This document shows, in pieces, positions 55,133 to 64,000 of a stretch of DNA of 64,000 nucleotides. The notes below the pieces were generated by a model. The model saw only the letters and a list, made by a program, of their open reading frames with translations, ran no database searches and was not told the origin of the DNA. Origin of the DNA: Anatilimnocola aggregata (GTDB lineage: Bacteria > Planctomycetota > Planctomycetia > Pirellulales > Pirellulaceae); NCBI RefSeq assembly GCF_007747655.1, contig NZ_CP036274.1, forward strand, positions 1-64,000, in the 5' to 3' direction. Every line of letters starts with the position of its first letter. Within the stretch, counting starts at the first letter, position 1. The position numbers and the translations under genes were made by a program.

Positions 55133-55187
55133 GTACGACTGACTTCCAGTCCGTCGATCGGCGCAACGGACTAGAAGTCCGTCGTAC
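55133..55187. repeat. Planctomycete-type interspersed inverted repeat
   Basis: Arms 55133-55154 and 55166-55187 are 22 bp each, match at 20 of 22 positions and enclose an 11-nt loop. The sequence (GACTTCCAGTCCGTCG and its inverse) translates to peptides like TTDFQSVDRRN and TDWKSVVQRS, which I recall as recurring in planctomycete genomes. It starts 11 bp after the stop of the DUF1592 gene at 55199-59107, where it could act as a transcript-end hairpin. Confidence 0.75.
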
Positions 55188-55198
55188 CTGTTGCCGCT

Positions 55199-58100
55199 TT
55201 AGGGGGGCGTGGCGGCATCGGCACTTGTCGGTCGAATGCAGCGAAACTGCTCGCTGCGAACAATGACGAGCAGGGCATCCGACCAGCGGCCGCCGCTGGT
55301 CATGGTCTTGGTCACTTCGTCTACGAGCTTGCGGTCCGACGTCATCACGGCTCGGCCCAGCGCGTAGCCCGTCAGCTTGCGGGCGAGTGTCCGCAACAGG
55401 TCCTCGCGGCGCGGTCCGGCGAAGTAGTTCCGCAGACCGACGATGTCCTCGATCTCGGTGCCGTCGCGGAGCGTTCCTTTGGTGTCGCCCGGCTTCAGCT
55501 CGCTGGCGGGCCGCAGTCGGCCGATGGCGTCGAAACGCTCCAGCGTCATGCCGTAGGGATCGATGCGGACGTGGCAACCGGCACATTTCGGGTCCGCACG
55601 ATGACGCTCGGTGATCTCGCGCACGCTAAGGCCAGCGGGGGGCGTCTCTGGCAGTGGCGGCACGTCGGGCGGGACTTTGGGCAGCCGCTCGCCGAGCACT
55701 TGCACCAGCCACGCCCCACGCTTGATCGGGCTCGTACGCGCGGCCGCCGATTGCTTGGCGATCACCGCGCCGAAACCGAGAAATCCACCACGCCCGTAGG
55801 CGGAAACTTTCTCGACACGCCTCCACTCCGAACCAGTCACACCGGGAATGCCATAGTGCCTAGCAAGGACATCGTTGATAACCACCGCGTCGGCGGCGAT
55901 CACGTCGGCGACCGGGCGGTCGTTCACCAACAGATCCTCGAAGAACCGCACCGGCTCCTCGGCCAACGCGTCTCGCAACATCGGAGTGAACTCGGGGAAA
56001 TGCTTCAGGCTTCGGCCGTGATTGGTGACGAAGTCCCGCACACCCAGCCAACGGGCACCGAACTCTTCGGCCATGCCGCGCACGCGAACGTTCTTCAACA
56101 TGCGGCGGAGTTGCTCCTCCATGACCGCAGGCTCGTGGAGTTTCGCGGCCTTCGCCCTCAGCTCGTCGTCGGGGATCGAATCCCAGAGGAGGAAGCTCAG
56201 CCGCGTCGCCAGTTCATCGCCCGAGACCGGCTGCCAGTGCGACCCCGGCGCAGGCTGTTCCACCCGATACAGAAACCACGGCGACGAGAGGACCCGGGCC
56301 AGAGCGGCACGGAACGCTGGATCATGTTTGGCACCCTGGGCACGGTCGGCGCGGTAGGACGCGAGAATCGCCTCGCGTTCGTCGTCGGCTAGCGGCCGGC
56401 GCCAGGCGCGCGCGGCGAAGGCGAGCAGTGCCTCAAGGTGCCTCGATTCCGCGGCGACCTGAGTCGCGAGAAAGGCTTTCTCCTCCCGTTTGATCTGTTC
56501 CTCGAACAGCTGGATGTAGAAGAACATGATCCGCGCGCCGTCGTTCGGCTTGCGGTAGTACTGCACGAGTCCCGCATATGCGATCGGAGTGGCGAGCGCT
56601 TGCTCGCTCACAAACTCCAGTTCGCTCCACAGTCGGTCGAGCTCAGCCCGGCCCGCCTCGTCGAGCAGGAGCCGACGCAACGGCTCGTCTTCGCGGCGGT
56701 ACAAGAACACGCTCCCCTGGGCGTCTCGCGGGATAATCGGTTGAAACAGGACCGCCCGCGGAAAGAGGGCGCGAAACTCCGCAGCCGGTCGAGCCCGTTC
56801 GGCGGCCACACGCGGATGCACGATCTGCGCGGCATGCGGGTCGCCCACTTCAGCTTTGGCGACCGGCTCAGCCAATCTTCCGCCACCGCCCGTAGCAGCG
56901 ATCAGGAATGCCTGAACGGCCGACGTCTCCGGGCTGGCTTCATCTAAGCTCACATCGGCGCGGAGAAACCGAGGCAGCGTCAGTGCCTTCTGCAACTCGT
57001 CTGGCAATTTTTTCAGATCGATGACGACCTCGGCGCCGGCAGCCGTGACCAGAGCGGACTTTGGCACCGGTCGCCCCTGCGGGTGCTGACCGAATTTGAG
57101 TCCGGAGGCCTGCTCAATGGCCGCGCCCAATTCGGGATGCTCCGCAAACACCAGCGGCGGACCGTCACCACCTTCCAGTCGCAGCCGGTCCCAGATCACG
57201 AAGGTGTCGGGTTGAGCTGGCAATGCGACCATGCGAAAGAGCGGCTCACGGGCGGCGCCTTGGACCCGCTCGCGAGCGACCACGCGACGCAGATCCTCCC
57301 AGGCGGGAAAGCCATTGCCGACCGCGAGGGCCGCATTCTTCCCGTAGTTGCCTTGAAACAACTGGTCCTGCATGGCCTTGATCGCCGCCAAGACCGGTGC
57401 TGGATCGGTGGTAGCCTCTCGCCACTTTTCCCGGACAAGGGCGAGCATGTCGGGAGGCAGACCGGCGTCCGGCTGACTCGTGGGCACGCTGCCCAGATCA
57501 GCCAGTGCCTGCCCCAAGTCCGGAGCCGCGACATGCGACAGCTCGAACGAGACCCCATCACCACCGCTCGGGTGAGCATCGGCGACGCGACCCGCGACCG
57601 ACAACTCACCAGCAATCGGACTCGTCCAGGCGATCGCCACGGGTCGTTTCTGTCCGGGATGCACGAAGACCGATCGTGCGGGCAATGTCGTCCATACTTT
57701 AATTGGTTCCGCAGCCGAGTTCACGAAGACCGAGGGTTCGGAACCGATGCTCCACGATTTCAGTTCGGGCCGTCCCGCGCTGCTGTCGCGCCGTTCGGTG
57801 AGGAACACCGGAGTGGACGTCGTTTCCAGAAAGCTCCAACGGGCCTCGTGCTTGTCCGACCACGGGTTCCCCTTCAGTAGATTGGGCACCAGATCGGCAA
57901 TGCTCCAGGTTCGCTGATCGCCAGTGGTTTCGCGGATCGTCCATTCGACGAGCGTGCTGTCGGCCCCGTGATTTTCGTTCGGAAGCACGGTAAGGAGCAG
58001 CAGTTCGCCGCGTTGAACCGAGACCTTGCGCTCGAGAAGAACTGAGCCCGCTTCCGCGACTTTCGACTCCGCGAGGACACGTTTCGACGAGGCCCAGCGA

Positions 58101-59107
58101 GCCTCGATTGCCTTCTTGGCCGATTGGAAAGCCATCTGCCGCCGTTGCTTCTCGGCTTCCGCCTGGGCCGTTTTCTCGTACCACTGCTTCGACTGGGCAA
58201 TGACTTCCGCAGGCGAGGCCGACTTGCCGTTGAGTCCCGCCCAAAGTGCCGCCAGATATGTGGCGTTGAGCTTTTCCTCGGCGGCCACCGCAGCGATGTC
58301 GGCGGCCCCCCCACGGGTGAGCCTATCGCGGTGCTTCAAGGTCGCCGCGAGATGCGCCGGTAGCGGCGGCTCTCCATTGGGTCCGGCATAGCGAGCGTGG
58401 AAACTGCGGAGCGGCTTGAGAGCCTCCTCAGTCCAATCCGGGCGTTCGGTGGAAGGGGAAAAGCGAAAACCGCCGGGCAGTAGCACTACTCGCGCGGCAA
58501 CGTCACGAGCGGTCTGGTGATAGCGTTCTACCAGCTCGGGAGTGACCGGCATCGCGTCGCCGACGTTCGCAAACCCCTCTCCGCCAACACTGTCGGTGGG
58601 GAACTCACGAGCCCGCGTTGGCCATATGTCGACGCTGGTGAGATCGCGGATCGCATTGTCGTACTCGGAGTTGCTCAGCCGTCGCAGCGTCACCGGTCCA
58701 GGATCACCAGCCCGCGCGGCCGCTTCCGCATCGAGCGCCGCCGTGATCCAGCCCAGCAGTTGGTTCCGCTCGGCCGGGGTCGGCTGCGGCGCGTCCTTCG
58801 GCGGCATGTCGCCCAGACGCAAACGCTCGGCGACATCGCTCAGCACCTTGGGCTTGGCGACGATCGCCTGAGCCGAACCGAAGCTCGTGAGATCAAGGTC
58901 GTTGTCCGTGGGCATTTTCCCATGACACTTCTCGCAGGTCTTCACGAGCAGTGGCTGAATCTGCTTGGCAAACGATTGCGCAAGGTCGTCCGCACCGTGG
59001 GCCGATGCCGCGAAGAGCGTGAGACCCGCAAAGAGCGACATGACAGAAGGGTATTTACCGAGCCGTCGTACTCGAAAATCTCCACTGGCGGTTCGCGTGA
59101 GAAACAT
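55199..59107 (-). CDS. DUF1592-type planctomycete cytochrome protein, large
   Basis: The 1302-residue exported protein has a signal segment (SLFAGLTLFAASAHGAD), haem motif CEKCH, DUF1587 (RRLSNSEYDNAIRDLTSVDI), a long central insertion, DUF1595 (ARAWRRPLADDERE), DUF1592 (LATRLSFLLWDSIPDDEL), DUF1588 with CAGCHVRIDPYGM and DUF1585. ATG 59107 has GGAG 8 nt upstream; ATG 59041 is an alternative that starts at the signal peptide. It resembles the neighbour at 49579-53721 in length and layout, so the two modules probably arose by duplication. The DUF1552 partner follows after 140 bp. Confidence 0.9.
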   Translation of the reverse strand: MFLTRTASGDFRVRRLGKYPSVMSLFAGLTLFAASAHGADDLAQSFAKQIQPLLVKTCEKCHGKMPTDNDLDLTSFGSAQAIVAKPKVLSDVAERLRLGDMPPKDAPQPTPAERNQLLGWITAALDAEAAARAGDPGPVTLRRLSNSEYDNAIRDLTSVDIWPTRAREFPTDSVGGEGFANVGDAMPVTPELVERYHQTARDVAARVVLLPGGFRFSPSTERPDWTEEALKPLRSFHARYAGPNGEPPLPAHLAATLKHRDRLTRGGAADIAAVAAEEKLNATYLAALWAGLNGKSASPAEVIAQSKQWYEKTAQAEAEKQRRQMAFQSAKKAIEARWASSKRVLAESKVAEAGSVLLERKVSVQRGELLLLTVLPNENHGADSTLVEWTIRETTGDQRTWSIADLVPNLLKGNPWSDKHEARWSFLETTSTPVFLTERRDSSAGRPELKSWSIGSEPSVFVNSAAEPIKVWTTLPARSVFVHPGQKRPVAIAWTSPIAGELSVAGRVADAHPSGGDGVSFELSHVAAPDLGQALADLGSVPTSQPDAGLPPDMLALVREKWREATTDPAPVLAAIKAMQDQLFQGNYGKNAALAVGNGFPAWEDLRRVVARERVQGAAREPLFRMVALPAQPDTFVIWDRLRLEGGDGPPLVFAEHPELGAAIEQASGLKFGQHPQGRPVPKSALVTAAGAEVVIDLKKLPDELQKALTLPRFLRADVSLDEASPETSAVQAFLIAATGGGGRLAEPVAKAEVGDPHAAQIVHPRVAAERARPAAEFRALFPRAVLFQPIIPRDAQGSVFLYRREDEPLRRLLLDEAGRAELDRLWSELEFVSEQALATPIAYAGLVQYYRKPNDGARIMFFYIQLFEEQIKREEKAFLATQVAAESRHLEALLAFAARAWRRPLADDEREAILASYRADRAQGAKHDPAFRAALARVLSSPWFLYRVEQPAPGSHWQPVSGDELATRLSFLLWDSIPDDELRAKAAKLHEPAVMEEQLRRMLKNVRVRGMAEEFGARWLGVRDFVTNHGRSLKHFPEFTPMLRDALAEEPVRFFEDLLVNDRPVADVIAADAVVINDVLARHYGIPGVTGSEWRRVEKVSAYGRGGFLGFGAVIAKQSAAARTSPIKRGAWLVQVLGERLPKVPPDVPPLPETPPAGLSVREITERHRADPKCAGCHVRIDPYGMTLERFDAIGRLRPASELKPGDTKGTLRDGTEIEDIVGLRNYFAGPRREDLLRTLARKLTGYALGRAVMTSDRKLVDEVTKTMTSGGRWSDALLVIVRSEQFRCIRPTSADAATPP

Positions 59108-59168
59108 CAGACGTGCTCCAGATCGTGCTCGATGACTTCACATTCCCAATGGAATCTTGGCGGGTGGG

Positions 59169-60464
59169 TTAGTACTTCGGGAAGATGTCAGGGCTGGGGA
59201 ATCGCTCCTCGAGGCTTTCTCTGAGGTATTCTTCACGAGACAGGTTGACCAGGGGCCAGCTCGTGGGTCGGACACGGACGACGCGCCCGGGGCGGATGCC
59301 TTCGATGATCTGGTCTGTCTCGAAACGAATCTGAATGCCGCTGCTGCCTAAGGGGGCGTCTCCAGGAAGCCGGGTGACATCCAGGATCGCTCCGCCAGAG
59401 GCCATGTGTGCGGGGCTGTAGTCGCCGTGGGTGTGCTTCAAGGTGTTCTCGACCGAGTTCATCTGCGCGGAGCTGCCAGCCTTGAAGTCTGCGTAGAGCG
59501 AGTTGTCCATGCCGCCAAACAATGTCGCGGTCACCTTCGCTCGGCCGAACTTGCCGTACTCGACGGCATCCACCCAGGCAGGCATCCAGCGGCTGCGGAT
59601 CAGCGCTTTGTGTGCCTCGGTTTGATTCTTGGTGGCTCGTTGCAGAGCGGCATCGTCCAGCCAGATGTCCGAAACGTGATACCGCAGGAACACTCCGTTG
59701 GGCGTCGGCTCCCAAGTCAGCCCGAGCAGAACCGCCTGACCGTCCAGTGACTTCTTTCCGTTTGCAGGCCAGACGCCTTCTGTGATCAGGTCGTCGAGAC
59801 TGAGACATTCGCGGCCGCGCCAGAATCGCGTTGCGGCGTTGAAGGTCAGCTTTTCCACGTTGGCTTTGCCGTCGCCACCGGCTTTGGGCTCACGAGTGGC
59901 CGCGATCAGCCCTTGATTCGCTTGAACCTCAACCTCCTTCAGCTTCCAAACCATGCCTTCTCGCAGGCAGAAACTGGGCTCGTCTTCGAGGAGCATGACG
60001 TGATTCTCCGCGGGCCGGTCGGGGTTCCCTTTCTGGAGAACCGGCACGGAAGAAACCTTCGGATCGGGGGGGAGGAATGCTCGCACATGCATGACGGTGC
60101 TGAGCGGGATGTCTCGAAGATCCGCCGGCGCTCCGTGATATCGCACGATGCCGTAAGGAAGCATCGCGAACGGATGCGGAGCATTGCGGAAGAACTCGCC
60201 GGGCGTTTCCACGCGAAGACTGCCACGCCGATTCGCATGGTCCACGAACGCCAGCACGCCTCGGTAAGAGAGTGCCTTTTCTAGCGCGGGAAATTTTCCA
60301 GGCTCGGGGCGGTATGGTTGTTCTTGGTTCTTGGTTCCTGATTCTTCGCTTCGAGCGATCGCCTGAAGCATCAACGAACCGACCAGCACCATCAACGAGC
60401 AACAAATCAAGAACCTCAAACGAGGAACCAAGAACCAAGAACCAGAAGCGAAGAGTTGTCTCAT
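59169..60464 (-). CDS. Exported protein of unknown function, paralogue 1
   Basis: From ATG 60464 the product has 431 residues. A hydrophobic leader is followed by a conserved-looking body: [75 protein letters not shown] and a C-terminal end at FPSPDIFPKY. I recognise no domain. It is clearly related to the next gene upstream (60472-61827). The two are 7 bp apart and presumably co-translated. The leader is encoded by simple repeats (AAGAACC-type). It probably acts in the periplasm with the neighbouring DUF1592/DUF1552 proteins. Confidence 0.75.
   Translation of the reverse strand: MRQLFASGSWFLVPRLRFLICCSLMVLVGSLMLQAIARSEESGTKNQEQPYRPEPGKFPALEKALSYRGVLAFVDHANRRGSLRVETPGEFFRNAPHPFAMLPYGIVRYHGAPADLRDIPLSTVMHVRAFLPPDPKVSSVPVLQKGNPDRPAENHVMLLEDEPSFCLREGMVWKLKEVEVQANQGLIAATREPKAGGDGKANVEKLTFNAATRFWRGRECLSLDDLITEGVWPANGKKSLDGQAVLLGLTWEPTPNGVFLRYHVSDIWLDDAALQRATKNQTEAHKALIRSRWMPAWVDAVEYGKFGRAKVTATLFGGMDNSLYADFKAGSSAQMNSVENTLKHTHGDYSPAHMASGGAILDVTRLPGDAPLGSSGIQIRFETDQIIEGIRPGRVVRVRPTSWPLVNLSREEYLRESLEERFPSPDIFPKY
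60411..60464. repeat. Simple sequence repeat at the start of paralogue 1
   Basis: The first 54 bp of the coding region contain GAACCAAGAACCAAGAACC (60424-60442), and a related TTCTTGGTTCTTGGTTCC array lies at 60320-60338. Units of 7-10 bp recur with small changes. The repeats encode part of the signal peptide and the linker behind it. Confidence 0.75.
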
Positions 60465-60471
60465 GTGTGGA

Positions 60472-61827
60472 TCAGTATTTCGGGAAGATAGCTGGAGTGG
60501 GAAAACGCTCGTCGATGCTGGCGCCGTCGAACAGGTACTCCTCTCGGGGGACTTGCATCTTGGGCCAGCTTTCGGGGCGGACACGCACGACTCGTCCGGG
60601 GCGGATTCCCTCGATGATCAACTCCGTCTCGAACTGGATTTGGATGCCGCTGCTGCCGACGGGGGCTTCTCCGCTTGCCTGAGTGACATCGACGATCTTG
60701 CCATTGGCAGCGATGTGAGAGGGACCGTAGTGGCCGGCCGTGTGCTTCAACGTGTTCTCGGCTCCGTTCATTTGGGCTCCGGCGCCTTTCTGGAAGTCGG
60801 TATAGAGGGAAGGATCCATGCCTCCGAAAAGCGTCGCGGTGACAGTGGCGCGGCCGAACTTGCCATACTCAACCGCATCCACCCAGGCCGGCATCCAGCG
60901 ACTGCGGATGAAGACTTTGTGCGTCTCGGTCTGGAATAGCGCTGCGTTTTGAATGGCAGCGTCGTCCAGCCAAATATCCGAGATGTGAAATTGGGTGAAA
61001 GCACCACTCAAACCATCCCCCGGCGCGGGCTTCCAGGTGATTCCGAGTTGGACTGCCTGCCCATCAAGGGATTTCTTACCACTGACGGGCCATGCTTTTT
61101 CTGCAACCAAATCCGCGACTCGAATTCGCTCGCGTCCACGCCAAATGCGAGTGGCGGCATCGAACGTCAATTCTTCTTCTTTAGAGTCGCCCGCTTCGGC
61201 AGACCTTTGCTTGCGACTCGCGATGATCTTTCCCGCGTTGTTCTTAAGAGTCACCTCGTTGAGCTTCCAAACCTTGCCCTCGCGCAGGCAGTGACTGGGC
61301 TCGTCCTCAAGGAGTAGCACATGGTTTTCGGCGGGGGCGGTGCCGGTGCCACGATAATGCCCCACATCTTTCTCCTTGTTGTTCACCGGCAGCACCGGCA
61401 CAGCGGAGGTCTTTGGGTCCGGTGGAAGGAAATCGCGGACGTGCATCACAGTGCCGAGCGGAATGTCTCGCAGATCCGCCGGCGCTCCCTGATAACGCAC
61501 GACGCCATAGGGCAGCATGGCAAAAGGTTGCGGATCGTTGCGGTAGAACTTCCCTGTCCCTTCGACACGAATACTGCCACGGCGGTTGGCATGGTCCACG
61601 AAGACGAGTTCGCCCCGATAGGCGTGCGATTTTTCGAATGGGGGAAACTTCCCCGCTTCGGGGCGGAGCGGCTGGGTTTCTGGCTCTTTGTTCTTGGTTC
61701 CTCGTTCCTGGCTAAAGGCGGGCGTCGTAACGAAGGACCAACACGCAAGCACCAAGAGCGAGGAGCGAACGAAGAACGACGAGCGAGAAACGAAGTCCCA
61801 AGAACTAAGAACTAAGAATTCGCTCAT
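60472..61827 (-). CDS. Exported protein of unknown function, paralogue 2
   Basis: The 451-residue product begins [20 protein letters not shown], a repeat-derived hydrophobic leader, and then matches paralogue 1 along its length: [75 protein letters not shown] and the same C-terminal IFPKY. Its ATG overlaps the TGA of the upstream DUF1552 gene (ATGA at 61824-61827), so it is translationally coupled to it. No domain is recognised. The coupling suggests a function tied to the DUF1592-DUF1552 system. Confidence 0.77.
   Translation of the reverse strand: MSEFLVLSSWDFVSRSSFFVRSSLLVLACWSFVTTPAFSQERGTKNKEPETQPLRPEAGKFPPFEKSHAYRGELVFVDHANRRGSIRVEGTGKFYRNDPQPFAMLPYGVVRYQGAPADLRDIPLGTVMHVRDFLPPDPKTSAVPVLPVNNKEKDVGHYRGTGTAPAENHVLLLEDEPSHCLREGKVWKLNEVTLKNNAGKIIASRKQRSAEAGDSKEEELTFDAATRIWRGRERIRVADLVAEKAWPVSGKKSLDGQAVQLGITWKPAPGDGLSGAFTQFHISDIWLDDAAIQNAALFQTETHKVFIRSRWMPAWVDAVEYGKFGRATVTATLFGGMDPSLYTDFQKGAGAQMNGAENTLKHTAGHYGPSHIAANGKIVDVTQASGEAPVGSSGIQIQFETELIIEGIRPGRVVRVRPESWPKMQVPREEYLFDGASIDERFPTPAIFPKY
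61793..61827. repeat. Simple sequence repeat at the start of paralogue 2
   Basis: The first 35 bp of the coding region contain CAAGAACTAAGAACTAAGAA (61799-61818). A related array GTTCTTGGTTCCTCGTTCC lies further in at about 61686-61704. As in paralogue 1, the repeats supply the signal peptide and linker. Confidence 0.75.
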
Positions 61828-63182
61828 AATTCGATGACCTTGTTGCTATCGCCAAAGTTGTCGGTCTCGACTCCCATGCACTGAGCCATCAAGAGCAGCA
61901 AGTTGCTCATATGAGCATTCGGATTCGCGGGGCGGCTGCAGAGCGAGTAGTGCTCGCCGGGCTTGTCGAGCTGATAGCCCTTGAAATGACCTTGATTGAG
62001 GTCGAGATGGCTGCCGTGCTTCAGGCCGAGGTCGGAACCGCCGGCGAGGACCAACGGAAGATTGGCGTTGCCGTGGCTGTGGCCGTAGGACATGCCGCTG
62101 CCGAAGAGCGCCATCGTTGTCCCCAAGAGTGGCTTACCGTTGAGGTCTTTCGTCTCGGCGAGTCGCGTGAGGAAGTAGCTGTATTGCTCGATGGCGAACG
62201 TGTCGTAGTTCGTGAGCTTCTCCATATAGCCCGCATCGCCGCCGTGATGGCTGAGTTGATGGCGCGACTCGGTGATGCCGATCTCGGGAATCGCAAACGC
62301 ATCCCCTTCGCCGCCGAGACTGAACGTGGCGACGCGCGTCAGGTCGGTCTGAAACGCGAGCACAATCAAGTCATAGACGGTGCGGAAGTAGTCGCCCGCT
62401 TGCGTGTGGGGGATGTCGCGATTGGTCCGTTTGCGATCGTCGTCGGCGATGGTCGGCAGCGGAGTATCAAGCCACGCATCGGCTCGTCGCGTGCGAACTT
62501 CGGCTTCTCGAACGGAAGTCAGATATTGATCGAGCCGACCTTTATCCGCCGCTCCCATCGTTTGTTCGAGCTTCCGCACTTCCGCGAGGTTGGCATCGAG
62601 CACGCTCCCTTTGCGGCGCAGTGTTCGTCGCTGGGCCGTCTTGCCGCCTTTCGGTTCTTCAAACAGCGACGCGAAGATCTCGCTGCAGCGACGCATCGAA
62701 GGCAACCGGACGCCATCCGCCGTCCAGCCAAGCGAATCTCCCGTGAGGGCGATCTCCATCGAGGAATAGCGAGTGTGCTTCGCGGTGATCTCGGCCATCT
62801 TCTGATCGACCGAGATCGTGTTCTTATCCGAAGGCCCGAGCTTCCCGCCGGTCAGCCACACCGAAATGCAATTGTGGTGGTGACTGAGAGCACCGGGATG
62901 ATGCAGCCCGCTGATCGGCGTGATCACTTCCCGGTGCTTTTCCAACGGCTTAAGCGACCGCGAAAACTGGTAATCGCGTCCCGGTGTGGTGATCTGGTAG
63001 TTGAGCGAATGCACGCCGTTCGCCAGGTAGATGAAGGCACTGCGCTTCGGCGTTGCCACCTGTTGTTCCGCCGCTCGCAATGGAACCATGCACTCCAGGA
63101 ACGGGAGCGAGATGCAGGTCCCCATCGCACGCAGCGCGTGCCGGCGGTCGATCAACCAGGACTGTGAAAGAAAGTGACTCAT
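61824..63182 (-). CDS. DUF1552 protein, diverged
   Basis: The 452-residue protein has a modified twin-arginine leader ([20 protein letters not shown]) and DUF1552 features: [51 protein letters not shown], and [20 protein letters not shown] near the C-terminus. It is less like the copies at 48 and 54 kb than they are to each other and is closer in pattern to the one at 23.9 kb (SGLSHPNTGGGG). It follows a DUF1592 gene by 30 bp and overlaps the next gene by 4 bp. Confidence 0.87.
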   Translation of the reverse strand: MSHFLSQSWLIDRRHALRAMGTCISLPFLECMVPLRAAEQQVATPKRSAFIYLANGVHSLNYQITTPGRDYQFSRSLKPLEKHREVITPISGLHHPGALSHHHNCISVWLTGGKLGPSDKNTISVDQKMAEITAKHTRYSSMEIALTGDSLGWTADGVRLPSMRRCSEIFASLFEEPKGGKTAQRRTLRRKGSVLDANLAEVRKLEQTMGAADKGRLDQYLTSVREAEVRTRRADAWLDTPLPTIADDDRKRTNRDIPHTQAGDYFRTVYDLIVLAFQTDLTRVATFSLGGEGDAFAIPEIGITESRHQLSHHGGDAGYMEKLTNYDTFAIEQYSYFLTRLAETKDLNGKPLLGTTMALFGSGMSYGHSHGNANLPLVLAGGSDLGLKHGSHLDLNQGHFKGYQLDKPGEHYSLCSRPANPNAHMSNLLLLMAQCMGVETDNFGDSNKVIEL

Positions 63183-63212
63183 AAGTTTTTCCTTGAAAGG
63201 GATTGGTGTGAT

Positions 63213-64000
63213 TCAGCGTTTGCGGAGTAAGTCGGACATCGCGACGGCGCGGATGATGTCTTTGACTCGGTACTGATTTTTCTTGGCTTCGGCTTCGATC
63301 AGCTTCAGGTCGTCTTGATCGTCGACGGTCAGCACTCGGCGCAGAGCGTAGGTGCAGAGGTGCTCGATGAAGGCTCGGGCGATTTGGGCTCGGTCTTGGA
63401 TTAAGAGTTGTTTGAACTGCACGGAGTCTTTGAACGAGCGGCCGTCAGGCATCACACCGGAGGCATCCACGACGGGATTTTCACCGACGCCTGTGGGAAC
63501 CAACTCGCGGGTTCGCCATTGGCCAACGGCGTCGTACTGGTCGAACGCCAGTCCCAGCGGGTCGATGTTGCGATGGCACGCAGCACAACTCGCGTTCTTG
63601 GCATGTGTTTCAATTCTCTGGCGGATGGTGATCTTGGTTCCCGTGGGCGGGATCGGTTCGATCGGATCGACGTTGGCTGGCGGCGGCGGCGGGGTCTTGT
63701 TGAAGATCGCTTCGCTGAGCCACACGCCGCGATGCACCGGTCGATGGCGTGTGCCATCCGACGTCAGGCCGAGCACCGCGCCCATCGTCAGCAGTCCGCC
63801 GCGATGATCTTCGGGCTTCAGCGCGACTCGTTGAAAGCCGCCGGTCTTCGGTTCGAGCAGTCCGTAGAAATCACAGAGCCGCGCGTTCGCCATCGTCCAG
63901 TCAGAATCAATGAAGCTGTCGACGGGCATGTTCTTGGCGAACATCTCGCGGAAGAACTCGACAGGCTCAACTCGCAGGCTGGTTTCGAGCCATGCGTCGT
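63213..64000 (-). CDS. DUF1592-type cytochrome protein, cut by window edge
   Basis: Only the C-terminal part is present; the frame is open to base 64000, with [20 protein letters not shown] before the first internal Met. The visible part contains the end of DUF1592, DUF1588 with haem motif [20 protein letters not shown], a Pro-rich linker ([15 protein letters not shown]), and DUF1585 ([20 protein letters not shown]). It is the DUF1592 partner of the DUF1552 gene that follows 30 bp later. Confidence 0.88.
   Translation of the reverse strand, partial: DAWLETSLRVEPVEFFREMFAKNMPVDSFIDSDWTMANARLCDFYGLLEPKTGGFQRVALKPEDHRGGLLTMGAVLGLTSDGTRHRPVHRGVWLSEAIFNKTPPPPPANVDPIEPIPPTGTKITIRQRIETHAKNASCAACHRNIDPLGLAFDQYDAVGQWRTRELVPTGVGENPVVDASGVMPDGRSFKDSVQFKQLLIQDRAQIARAFIEHLCTYALRRVLTVDDQDDLKLIEAEAKKNQYRVKDIIRAVAMSDLLRKR

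Noticed and set aside
55059-55586. N-terminal extension of the DUF1552 frame at 55 kb
   Set aside because: The extension covers the interspersed palindrome and lies over the 3' end of the DUF1592 gene; ATG 55058 starts the Tat leader.

Overview
The window looks like chromosomal DNA of a planctomycete, probably Pirellulales-like. The evidence is a dnaA-dnaN-DUF721-gyrB replication cluster, repeated pairs of cytochrome-type DUF1592 proteins with Tat-exported DUF1552 proteins, DUF1080 and DUF6807 proteins, and a short inverted repeat of the kind that translates to TDFQSV/TDWKSV-like peptides in these genomes. The DNA is GC-rich, so nearly every real gene has long meaningless ORFs in its other frames. 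I saw no tRNA, rRNA or CRISPR array.

1-5.7 kb (+ strand): dnaA, a 460-bp gap that may belong to the origin, dnaN, a DUF721 (DciA-type) gene and gyrB.

5.7-18.7 kb (- strand): a Tn7-like transposon next to the gyrB stop codon. Its left end starts TGT at 5702 and carries three near-identical 16-bp repeats of the kind bound by TnsB. One co-directional run goes from 18.7 down to a strong hairpin terminator at 5.86 kb. It encodes Ku, TnsA, TnsB, TnsC and TniQ/TnsD, then a small membrane protein, a lipoprotein, DUF1257 (Ycf35-like), DUF2997, a small conserved-looking protein, a Ycf46-like AAA+ ATPase, several unknown small proteins, a second sliding clamp (a DnaN paralogue) and a 39-residue membrane peptide. 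A Tn7-like core that carries its own Ku and its own beta clamp, sitting beside the host's replication genes, is the most unusual thing here. I could not find the opposite transposon end.

18.7-25.2 kb (+ strand): a CE6/SASA-type acetylesterase, an SGNH esterase and a DUF1592-DUF1552 pair. 25.2-29.3 kb is a scarred region. Two fragments of an rve-type transposase lie either side of a DUF2130 nuclease-like gene and an unknown gene, with a perfect 35-bp hairpin nearby.

29.3-45.2 kb (- strand): an exported catabolic cluster with a mosaic DUF4838/glycosidase-like protein, a sugar isomerase-like protein, a sialidase, an SGNH esterase, three neutral ceramidase-family proteins plus a fourth broken one, a CocE/NonD hydrolase, a VanX-type dipeptidase and a DUF6807 protein. 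Decayed gene pieces show past segmental duplication. Two copies of a 100-bp repeat, in inverted orientation and about 80% identical, flank the cluster, and each abuts a truncated gene.

45.5-64 kb (- strand): a truncated lactonase, a quinol monooxygenase-like protein, a DUF1080 protein, and three further DUF1592-DUF1552 modules. Between two of these modules are two paralogous genes of unknown function whose signal-peptide regions are built from simple sequence repeats. The last gene runs off the right edge. All family assignments come from reading motifs by eye; no database search was run.
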